A stretch of 64,000 bases of DNA from Blastococcus saxobsidens DD2 (GTDB lineage: Bacteria > Actinomycetota > Actinomycetes > Mycobacteriales > Geodermatophilaceae). Numbering within the stretch: position 1 is the first letter of the stretch; each line of letters begins with the position of its first letter. The stretch covers positions 1,777,541-1,841,540 of the forward strand of contig NC_016943.1 of the NCBI RefSeq assembly GCF_000284015.1, written 5' to 3'. The notes under the pieces are model-generated. The model had not been told where the DNA came from, did not search any database, and saw only the letters and a program-made list of their open reading frames with translations. Shown piece by piece: positions 1-8,029 of the stretch. The position numbers and the translations under genes were made by a program.

Positions 1-2
1 CG

Positions 3-755
3 ACCGGCGCCTGGACGCTGCCGGAGCTGCAGGACCTGCTCGATGAGTGGCTGCTGGCCGGCTGGCAGACCCGCCCGCACGACGCGTTGCGTGACCCGCT
101 GGCACCGCGGCGGGCGCTCTCGCCGAATGAGATGTATGCCGCGCTGGTCGCCGCCGCTGGCTACCTGCCGCTGACGCTGGCCGGGGAGGACTACCTGGAG
201 CTGCTGCCGGTGGCCTGGCGGGCGATCAACGCCTACGGCATCCGGATCGGCTACCGCACCTACGACAGTCCTGAGCTGGGCCCGTGGCGGCAGCAGCACT
301 CCGGGGTCACCGCCCGCCGCGGGTTGTGGGAGGTGCACTACGACCCTTATGACGCCACGCACGTGTTCGTGCGCACCGCCGAGGGCTGGCTGACGGTGCC
401 GTGGACCCACCTGCCAATGGTCTCGGCGCCGTTCGCCGAGTTCACCTGGCGGCACGCCCGGCGCCTCGCCGCCGAGGCAGGTCGGGACGACACCAACGAG
501 ACCGAGGTCGCCCGGGTGCTCGATGACCTGCTCACCCGGGCGCAGGCCGGCCCGGTGGACAAGGTCAGCGACCGGATCGCCGCCCGCACCCGGGTCGCCG
601 CGGCCGCGCACAGCCCCCCATCCCGGGACGATGACGCGGACGCGGACACCGCCGCGCCGGAGGACGTCGAGCGGGATGACGGCCGCGACGGGCGGCTGGC
701 CACGGTGATCCCGTTCGGGGTCTTCGATGCCGACGCGGAGGCCGACCGGTGGTGA
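3..755 (+). CDS. tniA: Mu/TniA-type transposase, C-terminal part (5' end outside window)
   Basis: The reading frame is open from the first bases, so the N-terminus lies upstream of the window. The visible 250 residues match the C-terminal beta-barrel region of Mu/Tn552/TniA-type DDE transposases (Mu-transpos_C), followed by an acidic, low-complexity tail. The catalytic DDE core is not in the window. The stop overlaps the GTG start of the AAA ATPase gene by 7 bases, as in tniABQ operons. In this family the transposase cuts and joins DNA with a partner ATPase and a target-selection protein. The family call rests on the C-terminal fold, the size and the two downstream partners. Confidence 0.8.
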   Translation, partial: TGAWTLPELQDLLDEWLLAGWQTRPHDALRDPLAPRRALSPNEMYAALVAAAGYLPLTLAGEDYLELLPVAWRAINAYGIRIGYRTYDSPELGPWRQQHSGVTARRGLWEVHYDPYDATHVFVRTAEGWLTVPWTHLPMVSAPFAEFTWRHARRLAAEAGRDDTNETEVARVLDDLLTRAQAGPVDKVSDRIAARTRVAAAAHSPPSRDDDADADTAAPEDVERDDGRDGRLATVIPFGVFDADAEADRW

Positions 756-1819
756 CCGACCCCGACGGCGGCATCGACCCGGGCGGGGTCGAGGATCCGC
801 TGACCACCAAGGAGGGCTGGCGCCGCTTCGTCGACCGGCAGCCGAGCCCGCCGGCGCTGCTCGAGACCGCGGCGCTGGCCGGGCTGCCACCCCGGCAGCG
901 GGAGGCCTACGACCAGGCGCGGCGGGACTACCACGCCGACCTGCCGCTGGCGAACACCCCGACGATCCAGCAGCTGATCGCCACCGCACGGCTACTGGTC
1001 CAGCTCAACCGGCACCAGATCTCCGCCCGCCGCGGGGTGATCGTCTCCGGCGCCTCCGGGACCGGGAAGACGACCGCGCTGACCCAGCTGGGGCGCACCC
1101 ACGAGCGGCGCACCCGCCGGCGCTTTCCCGAGGATGAGCACCGGCTGCCGGTGCTCTACGTGACCGTCCCGCCGGCGGCGACCGCGCGGATGCTGGCCGT
1201 GGAGTTCGCCCGCTTCCTCGGCCTGAGCTTCACCGCCCGGGCGAACCTCACCGACGTCACCGAGGCGGTCTGCACCACCGCCACCCGCACCCGCGTGGAG
1301 CTGGTCTGCGTCGACGAGCTGCACAATCTCAACCTGGCCACCCGCGCCGGCGCGGAAGTCTCCGACCAGCTGAAGTACTTCGCCGAGCGGCTGCCGGCCA
1401 CCTTCTGCTACGCCGGCATCGACGTGGAGGCGCAGGGCCTGTTCGCCGGCGTTCGCGGCCGGCAGATCGCCGGCCGGTTCACCGTCATCCCGGCCACCGC
1501 GTTCGCCTACGGCACCACCGAGCAACGCGAACAGTGGCGCGCGCTGATCGCCACCATGGACGGCACCCTGCGGCTGCACCGCCACCGCCCCGGTGACCTG
1601 CTCGCCCTCGAGGAGCACCTCTACCGGCGCAGCGGCGGGATGATCGGCAGCCTCTCGCAGCTGGTCCGCGGCGCGGCGATCCTGGCCATCGAGGACGGCA
1701 GCGAACGCATCACCCGCGAGCTGCTCGAGACCGTCCCGGTCGACTACGCCGCCGAACGCGCCGCCACCCCGCCCCGGGCGGTCGGCAACCGGGGCGGCCG
1801 GAAGCAGGCCGCGGGCTGA
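749..1819 (+). CDS. tniB: TniB/TnsC-like AAA+ transposition ATPase
   Basis: This 356-residue protein has a Walker A motif GASGTGKT at residues 101-108 and a Walker B strand ending in VDE near residue 190, as in TniB/TnsC (AAA_22-like) ATPases. Family knowledge: these ATPases bind target DNA and activate the DDE transposase. The GTG start overlaps the transposase stop, and the TGA overlaps the ATG of tniQ (ATGA-type junction), so the three genes should be co-translated. No frameshift or missing motif is visible. Confidence 0.9.
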   Translation: MVTDPDGGIDPGGVEDPLTTKEGWRRFVDRQPSPPALLETAALAGLPPRQREAYDQARRDYHADLPLANTPTIQQLIATARLLVQLNRHQISARRGVIVSGASGTGKTTALTQLGRTHERRTRRRFPEDEHRLPVLYVTVPPAATARMLAVEFARFLGLSFTARANLTDVTEAVCTTATRTRVELVCVDELHNLNLATRAGAEVSDQLKYFAERLPATFCYAGIDVEAQGLFAGVRGRQIAGRFTVIPATAFAYGTTEQREQWRALIATMDGTLRLHRHRPGDLLALEEHLYRRSGGMIGSLSQLVRGAAILAIEDGSERITRELLETVPVDYAAERAATPPRAVGNRGGRKQAAG

Positions 1820-3012
1820 TGCCCCCGCTCCGGTTGCCGATCCCGGTCCCGCCGGCCCGGCACGAGACGCTGGCCTCCTACCTTGCGCGGCTGGCGAACC
1901 TGCACGGGATGGCGCCGCGCGAGCTCTGGGAGCCGATCAGCACCCCCCGCCCCGGATCCGCCCGGCGCGACGCCCTCGCGGATCGGCTCGCCGCTCTCAC
2001 CGGCCGCCCAACCTCACACCTCGCCGGGGCGCTGCCCGAGTTGCGCGACCCGCCGCCAGACTGGGCCGCGTGGCGGCACCAGCCCCAGCCCGGCTGCCCC
2101 CGCTGCGACGCCCGGCACGGCGGGGGAGCGGTGGCCCGACTGCTGCCGCACCACCGCTACGTCTGCACCCGCCACCGGTACTGGATCGGGCCCCCGGACG
2201 CCGGCCAGCCGGCCACCGCTCTCGGCGACAACCTCGACGACGACCTCGACGACGTCGTCTGCGCCCAGCGGCGCCACCTGAGGCTGCTGCGCCGACACGG
2301 GCCGGCGGCGACCTTCGACGCGGTGCTGACCGGGTTCCTCATCTGCGGGCACCTGTGGGCCGACCGACCCGACGCCGACACAGTCTCCTGGCAGCTCCGA
2401 TGGGAGGGCCGCACGAAGCTACTCATCCCCGTCGGAGCAGAGGCGGTGACGTTCAGCGCCTCCCGGCTGTTCGCCGCGGTATATCCCGAAGCCGTCACCC
2501 TCGCGGCGGTGCTCGCCTCACCGGCCTGGCGGCGGCTGGCCAGCGGCAGCCCCGAGCAGCAGCGGCGGTTCCGCACCGAGATCGGCCGCCTGCTCGCCCA
2601 CCCCGGCTATCAGCCGCCCGACGGCGGCGACGCGATCGCGCACTGGATGAAATACGACAGCCACCGCCCGCCGAGCCGACCCGAGAAGCTCTTCCCGGAC
2701 ACCCGCGAGTACGGCGCGCTCCGCCCGGCTGGGGCCAGCGCCCAGAGCCAGGCCCGGACCGACCGCAGCGCCTACTGGTTCGGCATCAACCGGCGCGGCG
2801 GCAGCACCCTCCTGCACCACCGCCACATCCGCCCAGTCCTGATCCGCGACTGGTCACCCAGGATGGACGGGATCACCGCCACGATCTTCGCCAGCAGCAC
2901 CACGATCGACCTGCATCGCAAGCCGGAGTCAAGGCTCGACATCGCCGACTCGACGCTACCCACGGAAGACGCCAGCGGCCGCCTGGTCACCGAAAGTGCA
3001 ACCTTGACCTGA
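1819..3012 (+). CDS. tniQ: TniQ/TnsD-like target-selection protein
   Basis: The N-terminal about 180 residues have the TniQ layout: a leading proline-rich strand and a helical 'LASYLARLANLHG'-type segment. A zinc site follows, with C93, C96, C116 and H119 (CPRC ... CTRH). Members of this family direct Tn7- or Tn5053-like elements to particular targets. The remaining about 200 residues are less conserved, which is normal for TniQ proteins that carry element-specific DNA-binding parts. It is the last gene of the tniABQ set and ends 175 bases before the next reading frame. Confidence 0.85.
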   Translation: MPPLRLPIPVPPARHETLASYLARLANLHGMAPRELWEPISTPRPGSARRDALADRLAALTGRPTSHLAGALPELRDPPPDWAAWRHQPQPGCPRCDARHGGGAVARLLPHHRYVCTRHRYWIGPPDAGQPATALGDNLDDDLDDVVCAQRRHLRLLRRHGPAATFDAVLTGFLICGHLWADRPDADTVSWQLRWEGRTKLLIPVGAEAVTFSASRLFAAVYPEAVTLAAVLASPAWRRLASGSPEQQRRFRTEIGRLLAHPGYQPPDGGDAIAHWMKYDSHRPPSRPEKLFPDTREYGALRPAGASAQSQARTDRSAYWFGINRRGGSTLLHHRHIRPVLIRDWSPRMDGITATIFASSTTIDLHRKPESRLDIADSTLPTEDASGRLVTESATLT

Positions 3013-3097
3013 ACAAGATCCGCTCGGGCTGTTCGGATCTACCTTGCGAACCGCAGGTCAGGGACGCCACCCAGCGCAATCTTCGACTGAACAGGAC
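2998..3097. repeat. pair of imperfect 22-bp direct repeats, possible transposon-end sites
   Basis: Two related 22-bp segments begin at 2998 and 3076, 78 bases apart, matching at 16 of 22 positions. Both contain a CTGAACA core preceded by CTT. They straddle the tniQ stop codon. TnsB/TniA-class transposases bind multiple short repeats at the element ends, so these are candidates for end-binding sites. No terminal TGT...ACA junction or target duplication could be defined. Confidence 0.35.
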
Positions 3098-3186
3098 ACT
3101 GCTGGGGGTGACGCTCAGGCGGGGAGTCGTGTCATGAGGGCGTGTGACGATCCGGCGGTCGGTCAGTTGGGCGAGCGGAGGAAGCG

Positions 3187-3594
3187 GTGGTCAGAACGGT
3201 GAGTCGGCAGGCGGCGGCGCTGACGAAGGCGCGGGAGCGACGACGGGCGCTGGACGCCGCCCGTGATGAACAGGACCGTCGGGTCGAGGAGGCGACGGCG
3301 GAGGCGCTCGTGGCCCTGGAGGGGCGACGGGAGGCCGAGCAGGCACTGCAAGCGGCCACGGCGGCACTCGGCGAGACGCTGCGCACGCTGCTCGCCGAGG
3401 ACGTGTCGGTCGAGCGGGCGGCCGCGCTGCTGGAGCTGGATATCGCTGAGGTTCGGCGCCTGACGAAGATGACCGAACGACCCGCGGCCACTCAGGCGGG
3501 ACCGGCGGCGACGGCAGCCTCCGCGAGCTCTAGGTCGAGGGAGGTCGGGGGAGGCAGAAGCGCTTCACGCGATGAGTCGACCTGCAGGCACTGA
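3187..3594 (+). CDS. small coiled-coil protein of unknown function
   Basis: The product has 135 residues. Residues about 8-65 are rich in Glu, Arg, Ala and Gln with heptad character, predicting a long coiled coil. Residues about 75-95 resemble a short helix-turn-helix (SVERAAALLELDIAEVRRLTK-like), then a Ser/Ala-rich tail. The GTG start at 3187 has a good purine-rich ribosome site (GGAGGAAG) upstream. It might be an accessory factor of the neighbouring transposition module, but no function can be named. Its 3' end overlaps the convergent gene at 3565-3801 by 30 bases. Confidence 0.6.
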   Translation: MVRTVSRQAAALTKARERRRALDAARDEQDRRVEEATAEALVALEGRREAEQALQAATAALGETLRTLLAEDVSVERAAALLELDIAEVRRLTKMTERPAATQAGPAATAASASSRSREVGGGRSASRDESTCRH

Positions 3595-3801
3595 CCGTAG
3601 GTAGGTGGAACCTGGGGCGGTTGTGTACCGGATGCCGGCGCGCCACTCGCCGGTTGGCCAGCGAACCCTTTCGAACTGGGAGGCGCGGTACCACCGGCCG
3701 TCATCGTGCAGCACATGGACCGTTCGGGGCGGGTCGAAAGTGCGCCGGCCGGCGTTCGGCTCAAGCACGTCTGCTTCATCGGCAGCAGGGTGCGCTGTCA
3801 T
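3565..3801 (-). CDS. small hypothetical protein with Trp/Tyr-rich beta strands
   Basis: This 78-residue protein has an alternating pattern (VHVLHDDGRWY ... GEWRAGIRYTT ... TYLRSVPAGRL) that suggests a small beta-barrel or SH3-like fold. Such short proteins are common next to actinobacterial mobile genes. It is transcribed toward the coiled-coil gene and overlaps its end. The composition looks like a real protein rather than an antisense shadow, but I cannot assign a role. Confidence 0.55.
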   Translation of the reverse strand: MTAHPAADEADVLEPNAGRRTFDPPRTVHVLHDDGRWYRASQFERVRWPTGEWRAGIRYTTAPGSTYLRSVPAGRLIA

Positions 3802-3897
3802 GCGCGTCGGGCGAGATTGCGCCAGGGGTTGAGCCCTTTCGCGCGTTTTCGTCGACGCGACGTCCCGCTCGACCGGCTTGCCGGGCGGCCCAGTGGC

Positions 3898-4311
3898 TCA
3901 GGCGAGTGCGGCTGCGGCGGGGGTCCGGCCTCCCGGGGCGCCGGTGGCGCTGAGTACGCCGGCCAGGTTGTCGAGGGCGCCGCGGACGAGGGCGTAGTAG
4001 GCCCACACGCCGCGCTTCTCCCGGGTCAGCAGGCCGGCGTCGACGAGCACCTTGCAGTGGTGGGAGACCGTTGGCTGACTCAGGCCCAGGGGCCCGGTGA
4101 GGTCGCACACGCAGGCTTCGCCGGTGCTGCTGCCGGCGATCAGTGACAGCAGCCGCAGCCGAGCGGGGTCGGCCAGTGCCTTGAGTGTCTGGGCCAGCGC
4201 TGCAGCCGCGTCGGCGTTCAGGCCGCCGGTCATTGGGGCCGGAGCGCACGCAGCTGCGTCGGTCGGCTGGTCGAGAACGGTCAGAGCCGCCGGAGTTCGA
4301 CTGCTGTTCAC
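3898..4311 (-). CDS. arsR: ArsR-family arsenite-responsive repressor
   Basis: The winged-helix core of SmtB/ArsR repressors is clear: LADPARLRLLSLI, then the recognition region LSQPTVSHHCKVLVDAGL, then the wing EKRGVWAYYAL. Likely metalloid thiols are C22, C67 and C69 (ACVCDL), plus C86 inside the recognition helix. I chose the GTG at 4311 (137 residues) because the longer frame would run through the operator region. The gene is divergent from acr3, with two dyads at 4332-4379 between them. Expected action: repress itself and acr3-arsC until As(III)/Sb(III) binds. Confidence 0.9.
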   Translation of the reverse strand: MNSSRTPAALTVLDQPTDAAACAPAPMTGGLNADAAAALAQTLKALADPARLRLLSLIAGSSTGEACVCDLTGPLGLSQPTVSHHCKVLVDAGLLTREKRGVWAYYALVRGALDNLAGVLSATGAPGGRTPAAAALA

Positions 4312-4331
4312 CTGGGCAGTGTGCCCCGGAG

Positions 4332-4379
4332 ATTGACGCCTGTCGATGCCCGGTGCACAGTCAATCGACGGCGGTCGAT
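4332..4379. promoter_or_regulatory. tandem ArsR operator (two 16-bp dyads)
   Basis: Two dyads lie in the arsR-acr3 divergent region: ATTGACGCCTGTCGAT at 4332-4347 and the perfect palindrome ATCGACGGCGGTCGAT at 4364-4379. They start 32 bases apart, about three helical turns. The same motif (ATYGAC-N4-GTCRAT) recurs in front of the second arsR at 11678-11730, which supports its use as an ArsR binding site. Confidence 0.75.
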
Positions 4380-4447
4380 GCCTGCCGCGCCCGTCTCGCG
4401 GCCGCGGGGCGGCGACCCCCACCGATTAGGAGAGGTTCGCCGATTCC

Positions 4448-4669
4448 ATGAGTGACACCGTCGCGGAGACCCCGCGGCCGATGACCGACCTCGAGACGCC
4501 GGTGATGGCGCGGCTGTCGACGCTGGACCGGTTCCTGCCGGTCTGGATCATCGCCGCGATGGCGCTCGGTCTGGCACTTGGTCGCTGGGTCCCGGGCGTG
4601 GACGACGCCTTGTCGGCGGTCGAGGTCGGCAACGTCAGTTTGCCGATCGCGGTGGGCCTGCTGCTTATG
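4448..4669 (+). pseudogene. acr3: 5' fragment of ACR3 arsenite efflux gene, cut by IS110-type element
   Basis: The first 74 codons encode the N-terminus of an ACR3 (BASS-superfamily) arsenite permease: a short soluble leader, then LDRFLPVWIIAAMALGLALG and a second helix ending GLLLM. The natural sequence GLLLM-MYPVLAKV is interrupted after this first Met codon by the insertion at 4670-6012. After the junction the frame continues into element DNA and stops at 4876. It sits directly behind the tandem ArsR operator. ACR3 would expel As(III) by proton exchange; this copy cannot make the full carrier. Confidence 0.9.
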
Positions 4670-6012
4670 ACGCTTCTATGCCTCGCGTCAAGCCATGCAG
4701 GTCTGAAGTTGGCGGAAGACAGACCGGCAGACGTAGCGCTTGAGGCAGCGGCGGATCTCTCGGTTGCTGCGTCCTTCTGCGCGCCGGCGGGCGACATAGT
4801 CGCGGGTGGCGGCGTCGTAGCTCATGCGGCTGCGGACGGCGATGTCGAAGGCGCGGTTGAGCTGTCGGTCGCCTGATCGGGACAATCGGTGTCGCGTCGT
4901 GTTTCCCGAGGACGCTGGCAGCGGTGCGATGCCACCCAGGGCTGCGAATGCCGCTTCGGAGCGGATCCGCCCTCGGTGGGAGTACGCGCAGACAATGATC
5001 GCCGCGGTGACCGGTCCAAGTCCGGGAACCTCCTGCAGGCCGGGAGCGAGCTGTTCGGTCAGCTGACGCAGCTCGCGATGATTGGTCTTGAGCGACTCGG
5101 TCTGCTCCAGCACCGCAACCGCGAGACGACGGCCTTCGCGCCGCGCGATGGCCGAGACCTCCGAGGACGCGGCCCGGCTGGTCCGCCAGGCTGCGATGGT
5201 GCGGATCTGGGCGTCGGTCAGGGGCTTGCGCGCGTCAACGCCGAGGTCGACGGCGCGCAGTAGCGCGGTGAGCGCGTTGCGGTTGGCGGTGCGCTGCTGG
5301 TCGATGATCGAGCGGGATGCCAGGAGAATCCGCAGGTCCGTGCGGGTTCCTGACTGACGAGGCCTGGCGAGAGTGTCGTAGTCGCGGCCGATGACCGAAC
5401 GGGCTGCTGCTTCGGCATCGAGGGTGTCGGACTTGCCGGCGTGAGCGTGCGTGGACCGGGCTGCTGGTCGAACCTCCGCGACGTCGAAGCCGCGCTCGAG
5501 CAGAGCTGCGCTGATGCCGGCGCCGTAGGACGAGGTGCCCTCAATGGCAGCGAGAACGCTGCCCTGGCCGCGGCGCACTATCCACCCGATCGCGCGAGCG
5601 TTGCCCGCCTTCGTCGTCGGGAAGGTCGCGGTGTCGATGACTGCTCCCGTGCGGGCGTGCAGGAGGCAGTAGGTGTGCGTGCGGGCGTGGGTGTCGATGC
5701 CGACGACGTGCTCGACGGTCTCGGCGACGATGCTCATGAGTCTCCTTGATCGGGCGCAAGTGAATCGATCAGCTCGGACCCGTGGAGTCGCTCAGAGACA
5801 CATCTGTAATGAGTCACGCCCATCGTTGATCGGTGGGCGGACAGGCTTCTAATCAAGGCATCTGGGCGGGAGGGCCGAACCCCGGCCCGCGCGTGGACAG
5901 GTCATTTTCAAGACACCACCGACGGGCGGTGAGTCGGATATACCCGGAGTCACGCGCGCAGGCCGAGGCCCAGCTTCTCAGCCGGCCACGGGCCAGCCGC
6001 CATCCATTACAG
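4670..6012. mobile_element. IS110-family insertion sequence inside acr3
   Basis: The insertion of about 1.34 kb separates ...GLLLM (ends 4669) from MYPVLAKV (starts 6013). It carries one DEDD transposase on the minus strand and about 275 bases of non-coding DNA at the right end. No terminal inverted repeats or target duplication are evident, typical of IS110 elements. A perfect 12-bp inverted repeat (ACATCTGTAATG at 5800-5811 against CATTACAGATGT at 6005-6016) links the inner non-coding region with the right junction. Boundaries are inferred from acr3 continuity and could shift by up to about 3 bases. Confidence 0.85.
4688..5737 (-). CDS. IS110-family DEDD transposase
   Basis: The 349-residue protein has the N-terminal RuvC-like DEDD region (GIDTHARTH; AAIEGTSSYG; KSDTLDAEAAARS) and the C-terminal Transposase_20 region (LQEVPGLGPVTAAIIV ... 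FAALGGIAPLPASSG) with the usual serine. Length and order match full IS110 transposases, and no stop or frameshift is seen, so the element may still be active. It is transcribed against the acr3 gene it interrupts. Confidence 0.95.
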   Translation of the reverse strand: MSIVAETVEHVVGIDTHARTHTYCLLHARTGAVIDTATFPTTKAGNARAIGWIVRRGQGSVLAAIEGTSSYGAGISAALLERGFDVAEVRPAARSTHAHAGKSDTLDAEAAARSVIGRDYDTLARPRQSGTRTDLRILLASRSIIDQQRTANRNALTALLRAVDLGVDARKPLTDAQIRTIAAWRTSRAASSEVSAIARREGRRLAVAVLEQTESLKTNHRELRQLTEQLAPGLQEVPGLGPVTAAIIVCAYSHRGRIRSEAAFAALGGIAPLPASSGNTTRHRLSRSGDRQLNRAFDIAVRSRMSYDAATRDYVARRRAEGRSNREIRRCLKRYVCRSVFRQLQTCMA

Positions 6013-6915
6013 ATGTACCCGGTGCTGGCCAAAGTCCGGTACTCCGAGCTCGACCGCGTGACCGGTGACCGGAAGCTCCTCGGGGCGAGCCTGGTGCTCA
6101 ACTGGGTGCTCGGTCCGGCGCTGATGTTCGCGCTGGCCTGGCTGCTGCTGCCCGACCTGCCCGAGTACAGGACCGGCCTGATCATCGTGGGTCTGGCGCG
6201 CTGTATCGCGATGGTGCTGATCTGGAATGACCTGTCGTGCGGTGACCGGGAAGCCGGCGCCGTGCTGGTCGCCATCAATTCGGTGTTCCAGATCGTCGCC
6301 TTCGCCGCTCTGGGCTGGTTCTACCTCCAGGTGCTGCCCGGCTGGCTCGGGCTGGAGACCACCTCGGCGGAGTTCAGCTTCTGGGCCATCGTCGTGTCGG
6401 TCCTGGTGTTCCTCGGCATCCCGCTGGTCGCCGGCTTCCTCACCCGCACGCTGGGCGAGCGACGGAAGGGCCGGGACTGGTACGAGGGCACATTCCTGCC
6501 CCGTATCGGCCCGGTCGCGCTCTACGGGCTGCTGTTCACGATCGTCATGCTCTTCGCGCTCCAGGGCGACGCCATCACGTCCAACCCGTGGGACGTCGCC
6601 CGCATTGCGCTGCCGCTGCTGGCCTACTTCTTCCTGATGTTCGGCGGCTCGTTCCTGCTCGGCATGCGCCTGCGGCTGGGCTACGCCAAGACCGCCACGC
6701 TGGCGTTCACCGCGGCCGGGAACAACTTCGAGCTGGCCATCGCCGTCGCCATCGGAACCTTCGGCGTCACCAGCGGTCAGGCACTGGCCGGCGTGGTCGG
6801 GCCGCTCATCGAGGTCCCTGTCCTCGTCGCCCTCGTCTACGTGTCGCTGTGGGCGGCACGGCGCTGGTTCCCCGGCGACCCCACCGTTCCCGCTCCCGTT
6901 CGGAGTTCGCGATGA
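6013..6915 (+). pseudogene. acr3: 3' fragment of ACR3 arsenite efflux gene
   Basis: From MYPVLAKVRYSEL onward the sequence is a continuous ACR3 permease of about 300 residues with many membrane helices. It includes the family segment VGLARCIAMVLIWNDLSCGD, which carries the cysteine central to arsenite transport, and the helix AAGNNFELAIAVAIGTFG. Together with the fragment at 4448-4669 the restored protein would have about 374 residues, the normal ACR3 length. The frame is open upstream into element DNA (from 5833), so a hybrid truncated product is possible but should lack the first two helices. The TGA overlaps the arsC start (ATGA). Confidence 0.9.
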
Positions 6916-7568
6916 CGACGGACAAGTCCCTGCCGGGCCTGCTCACTCCGGAGGCCGCCCTGCACCGGCTGGCCGACGACCTGGCCGCCCGCTTCACCGG
7001 CGTGTTCGCCCGGGAGACCGTCGACCGGTACGTCTTCGAGTCCTACACCGCCCTGCGCCGCACCGCGAAGGTCACCACTCATCTGCCGGCGCTCACCTCC
7101 CGGTTCGCCACCGAGCGGCTCACTGCGCTGGCCCAGGCCAAAGGCGCCATCACCACCGGCGTGCCCGAGGTGCTGTTCGTCTGCGTGCACAACGCCGGCC
7201 GGTCCCAGATGGCCGCCGGTCTGCTGAACGCGCACGCCGCCGGGCGGGTGCACGTCCGCTCGGCCGGCTCCCTGCCGACGGCGCAGATCGACGACGCGGT
7301 GACCGAGGCGATGGCCGAGGTTGGTGTCGACCTCGGTGCGGAGTTCCCCAAGCCGCTGACCGACGACGTCGTGCAGGCCGCCGACGTGGTCATCACGATG
7401 GGCTGCGGCGATGCCTGCCCGGTGTACCCCGGCAAGCGGTACCTGGACTGGGCCGTCCGCGACCCCGCCGGGCTGAGCGTCGGTGAGGTCCGTGCGATCC
7501 GCGCCGACATCGACACCCGGGTCCGCGCATTGCTGGCCGACCTCGTTCCCTCTGCCACCCTCAGCTGA
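6912..7568 (+). CDS. arsC: arsenate reductase (LMW-phosphatase type) with N-terminal helical domain
   Basis: The C-terminal 135 residues are an LMW-phosphatase-fold arsenate reductase: P-loop CVHNAGRS starting at C91, then MGCGDACP and YLDW with the acid residue on the DPAG loop. An extra domain of about 80 residues precedes it (LHRLADDLAARFTG ... RFATERLTALAQAKG), the three-helix dimerisation domain seen in actinobacterial ArsC. Family members reduce arsenate using mycothiol/mycoredoxin or thioredoxin. The ATG overlaps the acr3 stop, so it was co-translated with the exporter before the IS110 insertion. Confidence 0.9.
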   Translation: MTTDKSLPGLLTPEAALHRLADDLAARFTGVFARETVDRYVFESYTALRRTAKVTTHLPALTSRFATERLTALAQAKGAITTGVPEVLFVCVHNAGRSQMAAGLLNAHAAGRVHVRSAGSLPTAQIDDAVTEAMAEVGVDLGAEFPKPLTDDVVQAADVVITMGCGDACPVYPGKRYLDWAVRDPAGLSVGEVRAIRADIDTRVRALLADLVPSATLS

Positions 7569-7581
7569 AAGGGGCCTTGCC

Positions 7582-8004
7582 GTGTCCGAGAAGCCCAGCG
7601 TCCTGTTCGTCTGCGTGCACAACGCCGGCCGGTCCCAGATGGCCGCCGGCTGGCTCACCCACCTGGCCGGGGACGCCGTCGAGGTGCGGTCGGCCGGTTC
7701 GCTGCCCGCCGACCAGGTCAACCCTGCCGCGGTGGAGGCGATGGCCGAGGTCGGCATCGACATCTCCGCTCAGCAGCCGAAGGTGCTGACCACCGAGGCG
7801 GTGGAGGCCTCCGACGTGGTCATCACGATGGGCTGCGGTGACGCCTGCCCGATCTTCCCCGGGAAGCGGTATCTGGACTGGGCGCTGGAGGACCCGGCGG
7901 GGCAGGGCGTCGACGCCGTCCGTCCCATCCGCGACGACATCGAGTTCCGCATCCGCGGGCTGCTGGCCGAGCTCGGCGTGCCGGCGCCGGCCGCCACCCG
8001 CTGA
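7582..8004 (+). CDS. arsC: arsenate reductase, single-domain LMW-phosphatase type
   Basis: This 140-residue protein has the active loop CVHNAGRSQMA near its N-terminus, MGCGDACPIFPGKRYLDW and a DPAG loop. It is closely related to the C-terminal domain of the preceding gene, so the pair looks like a duplication. The GTG at 7582 was chosen because a ribosome site (GAAAGGGG) sits upstream and the protein then starts just before the P-loop strand. It lies 13 bases after the first arsC stop. Expected to convert As(V) to As(III). Confidence 0.9.
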   Translation: MSEKPSVLFVCVHNAGRSQMAAGWLTHLAGDAVEVRSAGSLPADQVNPAAVEAMAEVGIDISAQQPKVLTTEAVEASDVVITMGCGDACPIFPGKRYLDWALEDPAGQGVDAVRPIRDDIEFRIRGLLAELGVPAPAATR

Positions 8005-8029
8005 TGGCCCAGTGGATGGCTCGCGCCCG

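Noticed and set aside
992-1618. Long minus-strand open frame opposite tniB
   Set aside because: It mirrors the GC-rich codons of tniB, has no family pattern and is a typical antisense shadow. The same reasoning removed the long opposite frames at 14034-15470, 38412-39611, 55096-56688 and 60044-61291.
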